A stretch of DNA of 64,000 bases from Curtobacterium sp. MCSS17_007 (GTDB lineage Bacteria; Actinomycetota; Actinomycetes; Actinomycetales; Microbacteriaceae), in assembly GCF_003234175.2 (NCBI RefSeq), contig NZ_CP126257.1:1612001-1676000 (forward strand). The letters are read 5' to 3'. Made by a program: the position numbers and the translations under genes. Shown here piece after piece: positions 1-8,303 of this stretch. Every line of letters starts with the position of its first letter. Positions within the stretch are counted from its first letter, which is position 1. Below the pieces are notes generated by a model. The model worked only from the letters and a program-made list of their open reading frames with translations, was not told where the DNA came from and ran no database searches.

Positions 1-61
1 GGCCGCGACGGCTGCCATCGCCCGGACCTGAGTCGCGCTGACGCAACTTTCTCCGCCCGCC

Positions 62-87
62 GGGAATGGAGCGGGTCCTCCTGCGTT
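62..87 (+). promoter_or_regulatory. SigH/SigR-type promoter of clpC
   Basis: GGGAAT at 62-67 is followed, 16 bases later, by CGTT at 84-87. This matches the -35/-10 pattern known for the actinobacterial redox/heat sigma factors SigH and SigR (GGGAAY, 16-17 bases, CGTT). Transcription would begin near 93-96, inside the HAIR operator that follows. Family assignment is by motif only. Confidence 0.55.
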
Positions 88-89
88 GC

Positions 90-110
90 ATTGAGTCGAA
101 GGCACTCAAG
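90..110 (+). promoter_or_regulatory. HAIR operator (HspR-binding inverted repeat)
   Basis: The arms TTGAGT (91-96) and ACTCAAG (104-110) are separated by exactly seven bases. The HspR-associated inverted repeat consensus is CTTGAGT-N7-ACTCAAG; only the first base differs (A at 90 instead of C). HspR represses dnaK, clpB and related chaperone genes in actinobacteria, so heat or misfolding stress should relieve repression of the Clp gene downstream. Confidence 0.85.
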
Positions 111-126
111 TTCCCAGGAGGTCCCT

Positions 127-2715
127 TTGCCAGCAACGTTCGGCCCGACCGGTGGCGACGACGCGTTCGACGCGTTCCTCGCACGGCTCCTCGCGGCCCA
201 GCAGGCCGGCGCCCAGCGATCCGTACCGCTGGGACGCCCGGTCGACATCACCCGGCTCCTCAGCCGCCGCACCCACGAGATGCTCCAGCGCACCGCCGAG
301 TACGCCGTCTCGCAGGGGCAGCACGAGATCGACGCGCTCCACATCCTGCACGTCCTCGTGCGCACCGAGCCCTTCACCGCGGTCGTCCGCAGCGCCGGCG
401 TCGACCCGGAGCACTTCGCCGCGGAGGTCGAGGAGCGACTGCCCGTCGCAGCCGAGCCCCGGCCCGAGCAGACCGGCCGGCCCGCGCTGACCGGGACCGC
501 CCAGCGGATCCTGCTCGAGGCGACCCAGGCCGCCAAGGGCTTCGGCAGCACCTACACCGACCCCGAGCACGTCTTCTTCGCGCTCGTCATGGACCAGGAC
601 ACCGTCACCGGGCAGCTGCTCGCGAGCGCCGGTGTCACCCCGCAGCACATGCAGGACCACGCCCAGCAGGCCGCGGCAGCAGCACGAGAGGGGCGACCGA
701 TGCCCGGGACGACCGACACGCAGGCCACCGAGAGCGACACGCCGACGCTCGACCAGTTCGGCACCGACCTCACCGAGCGCGCCCGCGACGGGCGCATCGA
801 CCCGGTGATCGGCCGTGCCGACGAGATCGAGCAGACCGTCGAGATCCTGCTCCGCCGCACGAAGAACAACCCCGTCCTCATCGGTGAGCCCGGCGTGGGC
901 AAGACCGCGATCGTCGAGGGTCTCGCCCAGCGCATCGCCGACGGCGACGTGCCCGCGCTGCTCCAGGGCAAGCGCGTCGTCGCACTCGACCTCGCCGGCA
1001 TGCTCTCCGGCACCCGGTACCGCGGCGACTTCGAGGAGCGCCTGACGAAGGCGATGGACGAGATCGCGGCACACGCGGACGAGCTCATCGTGTTCGTCGA
1101 CGAGCTCCACACGGTGGTCGGAGCCGGTGGCGGCGGCGAGGGCGGCTCGATGGACGCGGGCAACATCCTGAAGCCCCGCCTCGCCCGTGGCGACCTGCAC
1201 CTGGTCGGCGCGACCACGCTGAACGAGTACCGCCGCATCGAGAAGGACGCCGCGCTCGAGCGTCGCTTCCAGCCGGTGACGGTGGGGGAGCCGAGCGTCG
1301 AGGACGCCGTGGCGATCCTCGGTGGCCTCGCCCCGCGCTACGCCGAGCACCACGACGTGACCTACACCGACGACGCCCTGCGCGCCGCGGTGGAGCTCTC
1401 GCACCGGTACGTCACCGACCGGCACCTGCCGGACAAGGCCATCGACCTCATCGACCAGGCCGGTGCCCGTCGTCGCCTCGCCCTGTCGGGCGACGTCGAC
1501 GTCGAGGCGCTCCGCGACCAGGTCGCGGAGCTGCAGGCCGACAAGGACCGCGCGGTGGCCGAGGAGCTCTACGAGGAGGCGTCGCGCCTGCGCGACGAGA
1601 TCGACGGACTGGAGGCGCGGATCACCGCCGCCTCCGAGGGCGACGCCGGTCGGGCCTCCCGTCTCGCACCTGCTGACCGTGTCATCACGGAAGGCGACAT
1701 CGCCGAGGTGGTCTCCCGCGCCACCGGCATCCCGGCCACCCGCCTGTCCCAGGGCGACCGCTCCCGGCTCGCCGCCCTCGAGGGCGAGCTCCACGAGCGC
1801 GTCGTCGGCCAGGACGACGCCGTGCGCGCCATCGCGACCGCGGTCCGACGCAGCCGCACCGGCATGGGCGACCCTCGTCGCCCGGTCGGCAGCTTCCTGT
1901 TCCTCGGCCCGACCGGCGTCGGCAAGACCGAGCTCGCGAAGGCCCTGGCCGGATCGCTGTTCGGCGACGAGTCCGCGATGCTGCGCTTCGACATGAGCGA
2001 GTTCGGCGAGCGGCACACCGTCTCGCGCCTGGTCGGTGCCCCTCCCGGGTACGTCGGCTACGACGAGGCCGGCCAGCTCACCGAGCGCGTCCGTCGCAAC
2101 CCGTACTCGGTCGTCCTGCTCGACGAGGTCGAGAAGGCGCACCCCGACGTCTTCAACCTGCTGCTGCAGGTGCTCGACGACGGGCGGCTCACCGACGGGC
2201 AGGGGCGCACGGTCGACTTCCGGAACACGGTCGTCATCATGACGTCGAACATCGGGTCCGAGTTCCTCGCGTCGCGCTCCGGGGCGCTCGGGTTCTCCGC
2301 CTCGGCCGACGGCGGGTACGCGGAGGAGGACCTCCGCGCCCGGGTGATGGGCAGGCTGCGCGAGTCCATGCGACCGGAGTTCATCAACCGCATCGACGAG
2401 ATCGTCCTGTTCCGCAAGCTCGAGCGCGGGCAGCTCCGGTCGATCGTCGACCTGCTGCTGCAGGACACCGCGCTCCGGCTGCTCGCGCAGGGGATGACCC
2501 TGTCGGTGTCCGACGCCGCGACCGACTGGCTCGCCGAGCACGGGTACGAGCCCGAGTACGGCGCCCGTCCGCTCCGTCGGCTCATCCAGCGCGAGGTCGA
2601 CGACCGCATCGCGACCCTGGTGGTCGACGAGCAGGCGCACGAGGGCGACACCGTCCGGATCGACGTGGTCGGCGACGCGCTCGTCGCCCGGGTCGAGGAG
2701 CCCGCGACCGTCTAG
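127..2715 (+). CDS. clpC: ClpC-type AAA+ unfoldase (Clp protease ATP-binding subunit)
   Basis: This is a HSP100 ATPase of about 862 residues that would unfold proteins and feed them to ClpP in the cytoplasm. A short actinobacterial N-terminal extension precedes the Clp N-domain repeats. Walker A motifs lie at residues 253-260 (GEPGVGKT) and 594-601 (GPTGVGKT). The middle segment, around residues 455-500, is a short UVR-like coiled coil typical of ClpC rather than the long ClpB M-domain. An LGF tripeptide at 721-723 matches the ClpP-docking loop. The start is taken as TTG at 127, five bases after AGGAGG (116-121). The in-frame TTG at 91 lies inside the HAIR operator and at the expected transcription start, so it is unlikely to be used. 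Regulation is predicted to be SigH activation plus HspR repression. A ClpB-like disaggregase role alone is less likely because of the LGF loop. Confidence 0.92.
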   Translation: MPATFGPTGGDDAFDAFLARLLAAQQAGAQRSVPLGRPVDITRLLSRRTHEMLQRTAEYAVSQGQHEIDALHILHVLVRTEPFTAVVRSAGVDPEHFAAEVEERLPVAAEPRPEQTGRPALTGTAQRILLEATQAAKGFGSTYTDPEHVFFALVMDQDTVTGQLLASAGVTPQHMQDHAQQAAAAAREGRPMPGTTDTQATESDTPTLDQFGTDLTERARDGRIDPVIGRADEIEQTVEILLRRTKNNPVLIGEPGVGKTAIVEGLAQRIADGDVPALLQGKRVVALDLAGMLSGTRYRGDFEERLTKAMDEIAAHADELIVFVDELHTVVGAGGGGEGGSMDAGNILKPRLARGDLHLVGATTLNEYRRIEKDAALERRFQPVTVGEPSVEDAVAILGGLAPRYAEHHDVTYTDDALRAAVELSHRYVTDRHLPDKAIDLIDQAGARRRLALSGDVDVEALRDQVAELQADKDRAVAEELYEEASRLRDEIDGLEARITAASEGDAGRASRLAPADRVITEGDIAEVVSRATGIPATRLSQGDRSRLAALEGELHERVVGQDDAVRAIATAVRRSRTGMGDPRRPVGSFLFLGPTGVGKTELAKALAGSLFGDESAMLRFDMSEFGERHTVSRLVGAPPGYVGYDEAGQLTERVRRNPYSVVLLDEVEKAHPDVFNLLLQVLDDGRLTDGQGRTVDFRNTVVIMTSNIGSEFLASRSGALGFSASADGGYAEEDLRARVMGRLRESMRPEFINRIDEIVLFRKLERGQLRSIVDLLLQDTALRLLAQGMTLSVSDAATDWLAEHGYEPEYGARPLRRLIQREVDDRIATLVVDEQAHEGDTVRIDVVGDALVARVEEPATV

Positions 2716-2730
2716 TCCGGCCCGCACACG

Positions 2731-2770
2731 AGCACGGCCCCGGTGCCCCCAGCGGTACCGGGGCCGTGCT
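2731..2770 (+). terminator. Terminator after clpC
   Basis: A perfect 14-bp stem (2731-2744 with 2757-2770) encloses a 12-base loop, 15 bases after the clpC stop codon. There is no U-tract, as is usual for GC-rich actinobacteria. Confidence 0.75.
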
Positions 2771-2904
2771 GCGTCCGGCAGCGCCGATCGTGTTCCGGGA
2801 TGCAATTCCGGAAATGTCCGAGAAAGGGCTTGCGCTCGCATTCCCGGCCCCGATAGTGTTCACGAGCATCACCGGCTGTACGAGACCGAGAGGGGGCCGA
2901 CACA

Positions 2905-2976
2905 ATGATGATCTTCACGACGAACCCGTTCCGTGGAATCCGTGTGATCAGCGGCACCCCGCTCCGTTCGCACTGA
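2905..2976 (+). CDS. Possible 23-residue peptide ORF
   Basis: An ATG-initiated ORF encodes 23 residues beginning MMIFTTNPF and ending in SH. A purine-rich GAGAGGGGG stretch lies about 9 bases upstream. The stop codon is followed immediately by the perfect palindrome GCGGGACGTCCCGC (2978-2991). It could be a leader peptide, a small stand-alone protein, or chance. No family is recognised and codon evidence is too short to decide. Confidence 0.25.
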   Translation: MMIFTTNPFRGIRVISGTPLRSH

Positions 2977-3239
2977 CGCGGGACGTCCCGCTCCAGCCGT
3001 TCTCCCTCGATCGATCGAGGTACTGCACCACCGCGCTGACGGCGCGGTGACGCTGCCCCGGTCGCTCCGGCACAGCCCGACGGCGCTGCGCCGCACCTCC
3101 CGCCTCCGCTGCGGTCGCACGTCCTCCTGACGAGCGTCCGTCCGGTCGGCTGCCCGTTCGCGTGACGGCAGCCAGGCGCGCGACGGGGTGGATCGAGGTC
3201 GGACCGCGAGCGGCGGACGTCTCCCGTGACGACTCCACG

Positions 3240-3261
3240 CGGTGACCGCAACCGGTCACCG
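3240..3261. promoter_or_regulatory. Inverted repeat, candidate operator
   Basis: CGGTGACCG and CGGTCACCG form a perfect 9-bp inverted repeat with a 4-base spacer. It lies about 150 bases upstream of the small gene at 3409 and could be a repressor site. The binding factor is unknown. Confidence 0.35.
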
Positions 3262-3408
3262 ACAATGCAGCCGTGCGCATTCCTGCGCACCCTGCGATCA
3301 TTCTCGCCCGCATTCCCGGGCGTTCTTGCGGACCCGTTCCCGACGCATTCGTGCGCGCGGCAGTCGGGTTCACCGTCATGCCCTCGGGCACCCACGAAAG
3401 GCACCATC

Positions 3409-3642
3409 GTGTCGAACGACATCGACGTCCGTCCCCCCGATACCCGCGCGGTGCGCCGCCGGGTCACGCTCGCCGACCGCATCGCCCTCCGGATCGGCAT
3501 GTCGCTGATCATCTGGAGCCGGCGGACGCACCACGTGCGACCCCCGGTCGACTTCGCGACCCGACAGTGGATCGAGCGCGAACGGCGCGAGCGCGAACTC
3601 GCCCTGCTCGTGCAGACCGCTGCGATGCGCATGTGGCGCTGA
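3409..3642 (+). CDS. Small hypothetical protein (77 aa)
   Basis: The product is a 77-residue basic protein of unknown function. A central hydrophobic stretch (ALRIGMSLIIWS, about residues 26-37) is followed by an Arg/Glu-rich C-terminal helix (WIERERRERELALLV). It may be a small membrane-associated or DNA-associated protein. The GTG at 3409 is chosen because GAAAGG lies 8 bases upstream; the longer in-frame extension upstream has composition unlike coding sequence. The gene stands alone, converges with the GH6 gene and shares its terminator. Similar small proteins seem common in Microbacteriaceae, but that is recollection, not a search. Confidence 0.6.
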   Translation: MSNDIDVRPPDTRAVRRRVTLADRIALRIGMSLIIWSRRTHHVRPPVDFATRQWIERERRERELALLVQTAAMRMWR

Positions 3643-3685
3643 CGCGCGGCGTGACGGCGGGGTCCGCCCCGCGGTCGAACCACGG

Positions 3686-3728
3686 ACACGACATCGAACC
3701 AGCGCTCCCGCCTGGTTCGATGTCGTGT
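3686..3728. terminator. Bidirectional terminator
   Basis: A perfect 16-bp stem (3686-3701 with 3713-3728) with an 11-base loop lies between two convergent genes. It can serve both the 77-aa gene and the GH6 gene. Confidence 0.7.
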
Positions 3729-3778
3729 TCCTGGTTCGACGCCCGGAGCCTGCCGTGCAGGCAGCCTCCTCGAACCGC

Positions 3779-4789
3779 TCAGCGCTTCCGGTTCGCCACC
3801 AGCGCGACCGCGTACGTCGGGTACCACGTCCCCGCCGCCGGTCCACCGTTGCAGGTCCCGTCGCTCGCACCCGGCGTCTTGATCCAGAGCAGGGCGTCGA
3901 GTCGTGTGCGTCCCGCGGCCACGTGCGGACTGCGGCCCAGGCCGGCCCCCGTCGGGTTGCACCAGGTGCCGAGCCACCCGCGGGCGTTCCGCGACGTGTC
4001 GATGACGTACCGTGCACCGCCCGTCATCGCGCTGAGCCGCTCGGCGTAGGCCCGCTCGCCGTCGACGCGGTAGAAGTTCGCCACGTTCGTGAAGAAGCCG
4101 CGGGCCTCGGTGATGCCGGCCTCCCGCAGGTACGTCGCCTGCAGCTCCGGGTCGTTCCAGTTCTCGTTGCCGCCGTCGAGGTAGGTGGGGACGCCCGCGG
4201 CGGTGTACTCGTGCACGGCCCCGGCGATGATGCCCGGTCGCCGCGCGCGTTCGGCGGTGCACGAGCTCAGGTGCGCCAGCGAATCCGGCTCGACGATCAC
4301 GACGGCTCGGTGGCCCCTGAGGCCTGCTGCGATGCGCCGGTTCCACTCGGCGTACCGGGCCGGTGACAGGCCGCCCGCCGAGTACCCGCCGCAGTCGCGG
4401 TTCGGGACGGCGTAGGTGACGAACACCGGGGTCCTGCCGACCCGCTCGGCGGCGGCGAGGTTCCGAGCGATCACCCGGTCCAGCGCCTCGTCGGTGTACC
4501 ACTCACCCAGCCAGATCGCGACCGGCTGCTGCGCGATGGTCCGGGCCGCTGCAGCCTCGGTCGCCGTCCCCGTTGCGCTGAGCGCCGCCGCAGCCTGCGC
4601 GGCCTGGCTGTCCGGCTGCACGAACAACCCGCCGGCGAAGACCTGCCCGGGCGTCGCGGTGTGGAGGGCTGCGGGCGGCAGCGGTGCGACGGAGGCCGCC
4701 GACGCAGTGGTCGGAGTCGTGACGACGCCCGCGCCCACCACCGTCGCGGCGAGTGCGAGCGCGACCATCGTCCTGGTCCTCGAGTGCAT
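3779..4789 (-). CDS. Secreted glycoside hydrolase family 6 protein (endoglucanase-like)
   Basis: This is an exported GH6 enzyme of 336 residues, a family that hydrolyses beta-1,4-glucans such as cellulose with inversion. A Sec signal peptide is clear: Arg-rich start, hydrophobic core at residues 8-23 and an ASA site near residue 31. The GH6 signatures are present: YAVPNRDCGGYSAGG at about 126-140, with the conserved Asp at 132, and VIVEPDS around 164-170. The C-terminal LWIKTPG...DGTCNGGP segment is also typical. The usual YLDAGHS-type loop is replaced here by YLDGGNENW, a possible substrate-site change. There is no carbohydrate-binding module. The gene stands alone and is divergent from apt. 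Start ATG at 4789 has a GGGGA-rich upstream stretch. Plant-polymer use fits a plant-associated actinobacterium, which is inference. Confidence 0.88.
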   Translation of the reverse strand: MHSRTRTMVALALAATVVGAGVVTTPTTASAASVAPLPPAALHTATPGQVFAGGLFVQPDSQAAQAAAALSATGTATEAAAARTIAQQPVAIWLGEWYTDEALDRVIARNLAAAERVGRTPVFVTYAVPNRDCGGYSAGGLSPARYAEWNRRIAAGLRGHRAVVIVEPDSLAHLSSCTAERARRPGIIAGAVHEYTAAGVPTYLDGGNENWNDPELQATYLREAGITEARGFFTNVANFYRVDGERAYAERLSAMTGGARYVIDTSRNARGWLGTWCNPTGAGLGRSPHVAAGRTRLDALLWIKTPGASDGTCNGGPAAGTWYPTYAVALVANRKR

Positions 4790-4952
4790 GGTCCCCGTCC
4801 TGTTCCCGTCCGCTGCGAGGACGACCCGGACGCCCCGGACGCCCTGCTCCACCTGTCGCAGACCATCAGAACCCACGGAGCGGCGCCCGGGCGATCTCCA
4901 GAACGAGGGACAGACGCCGGAGGGCCGTGCGTGTGCGGCCTCCGCGGTCGCG

Positions 4953-4958
4953 TACCGT
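4953..4958 (+). promoter_or_regulatory. -10 box of apt (leaderless)
   Basis: TACCGT lies 6 bases before the apt GTG and no Shine-Dalgarno is visible. This spacing fits a leaderless mRNA. Confidence 0.4.
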
Positions 4959-4964
4959 TGTGCG

Positions 4965-5507
4965 GTGACCGAAACCGCAGCTGCACTCGTCGAACGCCTG
5001 ACCGCCATCGTGCCGGACTTCCCGAAGCCGGGCATCCTGTTCCGCGACGTGACGCCGGTGTTCTCCGACCCGGTGGCGTTCGGCCGTGTGTGCGAAGCCC
5101 TCGCGGCGCCGTTCGCGATCGGCGCCGGCTTCCAGGCGGTCGCCGGCATCGAGGCCCGCGGCTTCGCCCTCGCCGGTGGCATCGCCGCGCAGCACCAGGT
5201 CGGCGTGCTGACGGTGCGGAAGGCCGGCAAGCTCCCCGGTGAGGTCCTCAGCGAGCAGTACGCGCTCGAGTACGGCGAGGCCGAGCTCGAGCTCCGCCCG
5301 GGCCAGCTCCCGCAGGGCACGCGGGTGCTCGTGGTCGACGACGTCCTCGCCACGGGTGGCACCGCTGCGGCGACGATCACGCTGCTCGAACGCGCGGGGT
5401 ACGAGGCGATCGGCTTCGCCTCGCTCCTCGAGCTCGACGGACTCTCCGGCCGGGAGCGCCTCGAGCCCCGCCTGCCCGTCACGACGCTCGGCCGCGTCCC
5501 CGCCTGA
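4965..5507 (+). CDS. apt: Adenine phosphoribosyltransferase
   Basis: The enzyme converts adenine and PRPP to AMP (purine salvage, cytoplasm). The 180-residue length is normal for the family. The N-terminal [15 protein letters not shown] motif and the PRPP-binding loop [14 protein letters not shown] are diagnostic. GTG at 4965 is chosen because it gives the expected N-terminus and lies 6 bases from a -10-like box. In many actinobacteria apt sits between secF and rel; here that slot holds a rhodanese gene and apt is upstream of thrS, so it appears to have moved. Confidence 0.95.
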   Translation: MTETAAALVERLTAIVPDFPKPGILFRDVTPVFSDPVAFGRVCEALAAPFAIGAGFQAVAGIEARGFALAGGIAAQHQVGVLTVRKAGKLPGEVLSEQYALEYGEAELELRPGQLPQGTRVLVVDDVLATGGTAAATITLLERAGYEAIGFASLLELDGLSGRERLEPRLPVTTLGRVPA

Positions 5508-5568
5508 GCGGCCGCGGCCGCGCACTAGTCTTGACCCACCCCTGAACCGACCGAGGAGCACCACGATC

Positions 5569-7590
5569 GTGACCGACGCAGTCGCACCCGAGCCCGCAGA
5601 CCTGCCCCAGGCACCCGAGCCCCGCACCGCGACGACGGCCACGACGGGCACCGACCTCTTCGACGGCGAGCGCGGTGTCGTCGCGATCCGCGTCGACGGC
5701 GTCCTCAAGGACCTCGACGCCGACGTCCAGGACGGCGAGACCGCCGAGGCCGTGACGCTGCAGGAGCAGGACGGACTCGACATCCTCCGGCACTCGGCCG
5801 CGCACGTGCTCGCGCAGGCCGTCCAGCAGATCAACCCGGACGCGAAGCTCGGCATCGGTCCGCCCGTCACCGACGGCTTCTACTACGACTTCGACGTCGC
5901 CGAGCCGTTCACGCCCGAGGACCTCAAGGCGATCGAGAAGGGCATGGACCGGATCGTCCGCCAGGCCCAGCGCTTCCGTCGCGTCGTCGTGACCGACGAG
6001 GAAGCCCGCGAGCGCATGGCGGGGGAGCCCTTCAAGCAGGAGCTCATCGGGCTCAAGGGCGCCGCGGACGAGGGTGACTCCGGCGAGAGCGTCGAGGTCG
6101 GAGCCGGCGAGCTGACCGTCTACGAGAACGTCGACCCGAAGTCGGGCGAAGTCGTCTGGCAGGACCTCTGCCGGGGCCCGCACGTCCCGCACACGCGCTG
6201 GATCGGGAACGCGTCGAAGCTCATGCGCGTCGCCGCGGCGTACTGGCGCGGCTCCGAGAAGAACCCGCAGCTCCAGCGCATCTACGGCACCGCATGGCCG
6301 GACAAGGAGCAGCTCAAGGCGTACCAGCTCCGTCTGGAGGAGGCCGCGAAGCGCGACCACCGCAAGCTCGGCGCCGAACTCGACCTGTTCTCGTTCCCGG
6401 ACGAGATCGGCTCGGGCCTGGCGATCTTCCACCCGAAGGGCGGCATCATCCGCCGCGAGATGGAGGACTACTCGCGCCGTCGGCACGAGCAGGAGGGCTA
6501 CTCCTTCGTCTACACGCCGCACATCACCAAGGGCGACCTGTTCGAGCAGTCCGGCCACCTCGGCTGGTACAAGGACGGCATGTTCCCGGCCATGCACATG
6601 GACGAGGCACGCGACGAGGACGGCAACGTCACCCGGCAGGGGGCGGACTACTACCTCAAGCCGATGAACTGCCCGATGCACATCCTGGCGTACCGCTCGC
6701 AGGCCCGGTCGTACCGCGACCTGCCGCTGCGGATGTTCGAGTTCGGCACGGTGTACCGCAACGAGAAGTCCGGCGTCATCCACGGCCTGACCCGCGTGCG
6801 CGGCATGACGCAGGACGACGCCCACATCTTCACCACGCAGGAGAAGATGAAGGAGGAGCTCACCACGACCCTCCAGTTCGTGCTGTCGCTCCTCCGTGAC
6901 TACGGCCTCGACGACTTCTACCTCGAGCTGTCGACGAAGGACCCGGAGAAGTACGTCGGCGACGACGAGGTCTGGGAGGTTGCGACGAAGACCCTGCGTG
7001 AGGTCGCCGAGGAGTCGGGCCTGGAGCTCGTCCCGGACCCCGCGGGTGCGGCCTTCTACGGCCCGAAGATCTCGGTGCAGGCCCGCGACGCCATCGGCCG
7101 GACCTGGCAGATGTCGACCGTGCAGCTCGACTTCAACCTGCCGGAGCGCTTCGAGCTCGAGTACACGGCGCCGGACGGCTCCCGACAGCGCCCGGTGATG
7201 ATCCACCGTGCCCTGTTCGGTTCGATCGAGCGCTTCTTCGGCGTGCTCACCGAGCACTACGCCGGTGCGTTCCCGGCCTGGCTGTCCCCGGTGCAGGTAG
7301 TCGCGATCCCCGTCGCCGCCGAGTACGGCGACTACCTCGACGAGGTCGTCGCGAAGCTCCGCGCGCACGGCGTCCGTGCCGAGGTCGACCACTCCGACGA
7401 CCGCATGCAGAAGAAGATCCGCACGCACACCAAGGCGAAGGTGCCGTTCCAGCTCATCGCCGGCGGCGACGACCGCGACGCCGGTGCGGTGAGCTTCCGC
7501 TTCCGGGACGGCCGCCAGGACAACGGCGTGCCCGTGGACGAGGCCGTGGACCGCATCCTCACCGCCATCCGCGACCGCGCGCAGGTCTGA
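5569..7590 (+). CDS. thrS: Threonyl-tRNA synthetase
   Basis: A class II synthetase of 673 residues charges tRNA-Thr. An N-terminal TGS-like region is followed by the editing domain with HSAAH at residues 75-79. The catalytic core has the zinc-ligand NCPMH (Cys 368), motif 2 ([16 protein letters not shown]) and motif 3 ([11 protein letters not shown]). The C-terminus is the anticodon-binding domain. The start GTG at 5569 follows GAGGAGC by about 10 bases. The leader is too short for a T-box, so no tRNA-sensing riboswitch is present. The stop overlaps the start of the HIT gene (TGATG), indicating translational coupling. Confidence 0.97.
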   Translation: MTDAVAPEPADLPQAPEPRTATTATTGTDLFDGERGVVAIRVDGVLKDLDADVQDGETAEAVTLQEQDGLDILRHSAAHVLAQAVQQINPDAKLGIGPPVTDGFYYDFDVAEPFTPEDLKAIEKGMDRIVRQAQRFRRVVVTDEEARERMAGEPFKQELIGLKGAADEGDSGESVEVGAGELTVYENVDPKSGEVVWQDLCRGPHVPHTRWIGNASKLMRVAAAYWRGSEKNPQLQRIYGTAWPDKEQLKAYQLRLEEAAKRDHRKLGAELDLFSFPDEIGSGLAIFHPKGGIIRREMEDYSRRRHEQEGYSFVYTPHITKGDLFEQSGHLGWYKDGMFPAMHMDEARDEDGNVTRQGADYYLKPMNCPMHILAYRSQARSYRDLPLRMFEFGTVYRNEKSGVIHGLTRVRGMTQDDAHIFTTQEKMKEELTTTLQFVLSLLRDYGLDDFYLELSTKDPEKYVGDDEVWEVATKTLREVAEESGLELVPDPAGAAFYGPKISVQARDAIGRTWQMSTVQLDFNLPERFELEYTAPDGSRQRPVMIHRALFGSIERFFGVLTEHYAGAFPAWLSPVQVVAIPVAAEYGDYLDEVVAKLRAHGVRAEVDHSDDRMQKKIRTHTKAKVPFQLIAGGDDRDAGAVSFRFRDGRQDNGVPVDEAVDRILTAIRDRAQV

Positions 7591-8291
7591 TGGACCGCAC
7601 GGGAGGCACCGAGCACGTCCCCGGGACCGGTCACGTCGTCGACGTGGCCGGCTCCGGGGCGCCCGCCGCGCCGGACGCGTCGGCTCGGACCGGGCGGACG
7701 AGCGCGGCCGGAGCCGCGGGGACCGGCGGCGCCGACGACCCGCTGGTGATCCGGGACGCCGCCACCGGCGCCGCCGTGCCGGACGCCTTCCAACGGCTCT
7801 GGAACCCGCACCGCATGGCGTACATCGACGCCGGACGCGACGGCGAGGGCCGCGGCCACCGTGACGACTGCCCGTTCTGCGAGGCGCCGCGGAAGTCCGA
7901 CGAGGACGCCCTCATCGTCGCCCGGGGGGAGCACGCCTACGTCCTGCTCAACCTGTACCCGTACAACAACGGGCACCTGCTCGTCTGCCCCTACCGGCAC
8001 GTCCCGCTCTACGACGAGGCGACCCCGGAGGAGACCCGCGAGATCGCCGAGCTCACCCAGACCGCGATGCGCGTGCTCCGCGCGGTCTCGCACTGCGACG
8101 GCTTCAACATCGGCATGAACCAGGGCGAGATCGCCGGGGCCGGGGTGGCAGCGCACCTGCACCAGCACATCGTGCCGCGGTGGGCGTCGGACTCGAACTT
8201 CTTCCCGATCATCGCCCGGACGAAGTCGATGTCGCAGCTGCTCGGGGACACCCGTCGACTCGTCGCCGAAGGCTGGCCCGCTGCGGACTAG
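7590..8291 (+). CDS. HIT-family nucleotide hydrolase/phosphorylase
   Basis: This histidine-triad protein has 233 residues. The catalytic triad is HLHQHIV at residues 189-195. A CPFCEAP segment precedes the domain, and the sequence resembles the actinobacterial Ap4A phosphorylase group that is found next to thrS, as in Mycobacterium. It would degrade diadenosine tetraphosphate, a by-product of aminoacyl-tRNA synthetases, which fits the one-base overlap with thrS. The first 55 residues are Gly/Ala-rich and low-complexity, so a later start is possible. The exact substrate cannot be read from sequence. Confidence 0.88.
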   Translation: MDRTGGTEHVPGTGHVVDVAGSGAPAAPDASARTGRTSAAGAAGTGGADDPLVIRDAATGAAVPDAFQRLWNPHRMAYIDAGRDGEGRGHRDDCPFCEAPRKSDEDALIVARGEHAYVLLNLYPYNNGHLLVCPYRHVPLYDEATPEETREIAELTQTAMRVLRAVSHCDGFNIGMNQGEIAGAGVAAHLHQHIVPRWASDSNFFPIIARTKSMSQLLGDTRRLVAEGWPAAD

Positions 8292-8294
8292 ACT
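8289..8294 (+). promoter_or_regulatory. -10 box of pdxS
   Basis: TAGACT overlaps the stop codon of the HIT gene and lies 9 bases before the pdxS ATG. No Shine-Dalgarno is visible, so a leaderless pdxST transcript is likely. Confidence 0.5.
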
Positions 8295-8303
8295 GTCGGC
8301 ATC

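Larger units (their letters stand above)
2771..3408. other. Long interval with no confident gene
   Basis: No open frame here looks like a conserved protein. The interval holds a possible 23-codon ORF (2905-2976), a 14-base palindrome just after it (2978-2991), an 8-bp hairpin (3029-3036 with 3042-3049) and a long inverted repeat at 3240-3261. A weak promoter-like pair, TTGCGC (2830-2835) and GATAGT (2852-2857), precedes the small ORF. The combination looks regulatory, but no known RNA family was recognised. Confidence 0.4.

Noticed and set aside
91..126. TTG at 91 as the start of the Clp gene
   Set aside because: It lies inside the HAIR operator and at the predicted transcription start; TTG 127 has a strong AGGAGG and gives the expected N-terminus.
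106..2841. Long - strand open frame opposite clpC
   Set aside because: Composition is Gly/Val/Arg/Asp-biased antisense of a clear AAA+ gene; this is common in high-GC DNA.
5508..5568. T-box riboswitch upstream of thrS
   Set aside because: The leader is only about 60 bases, with no specifier hairpin or T-box motif.
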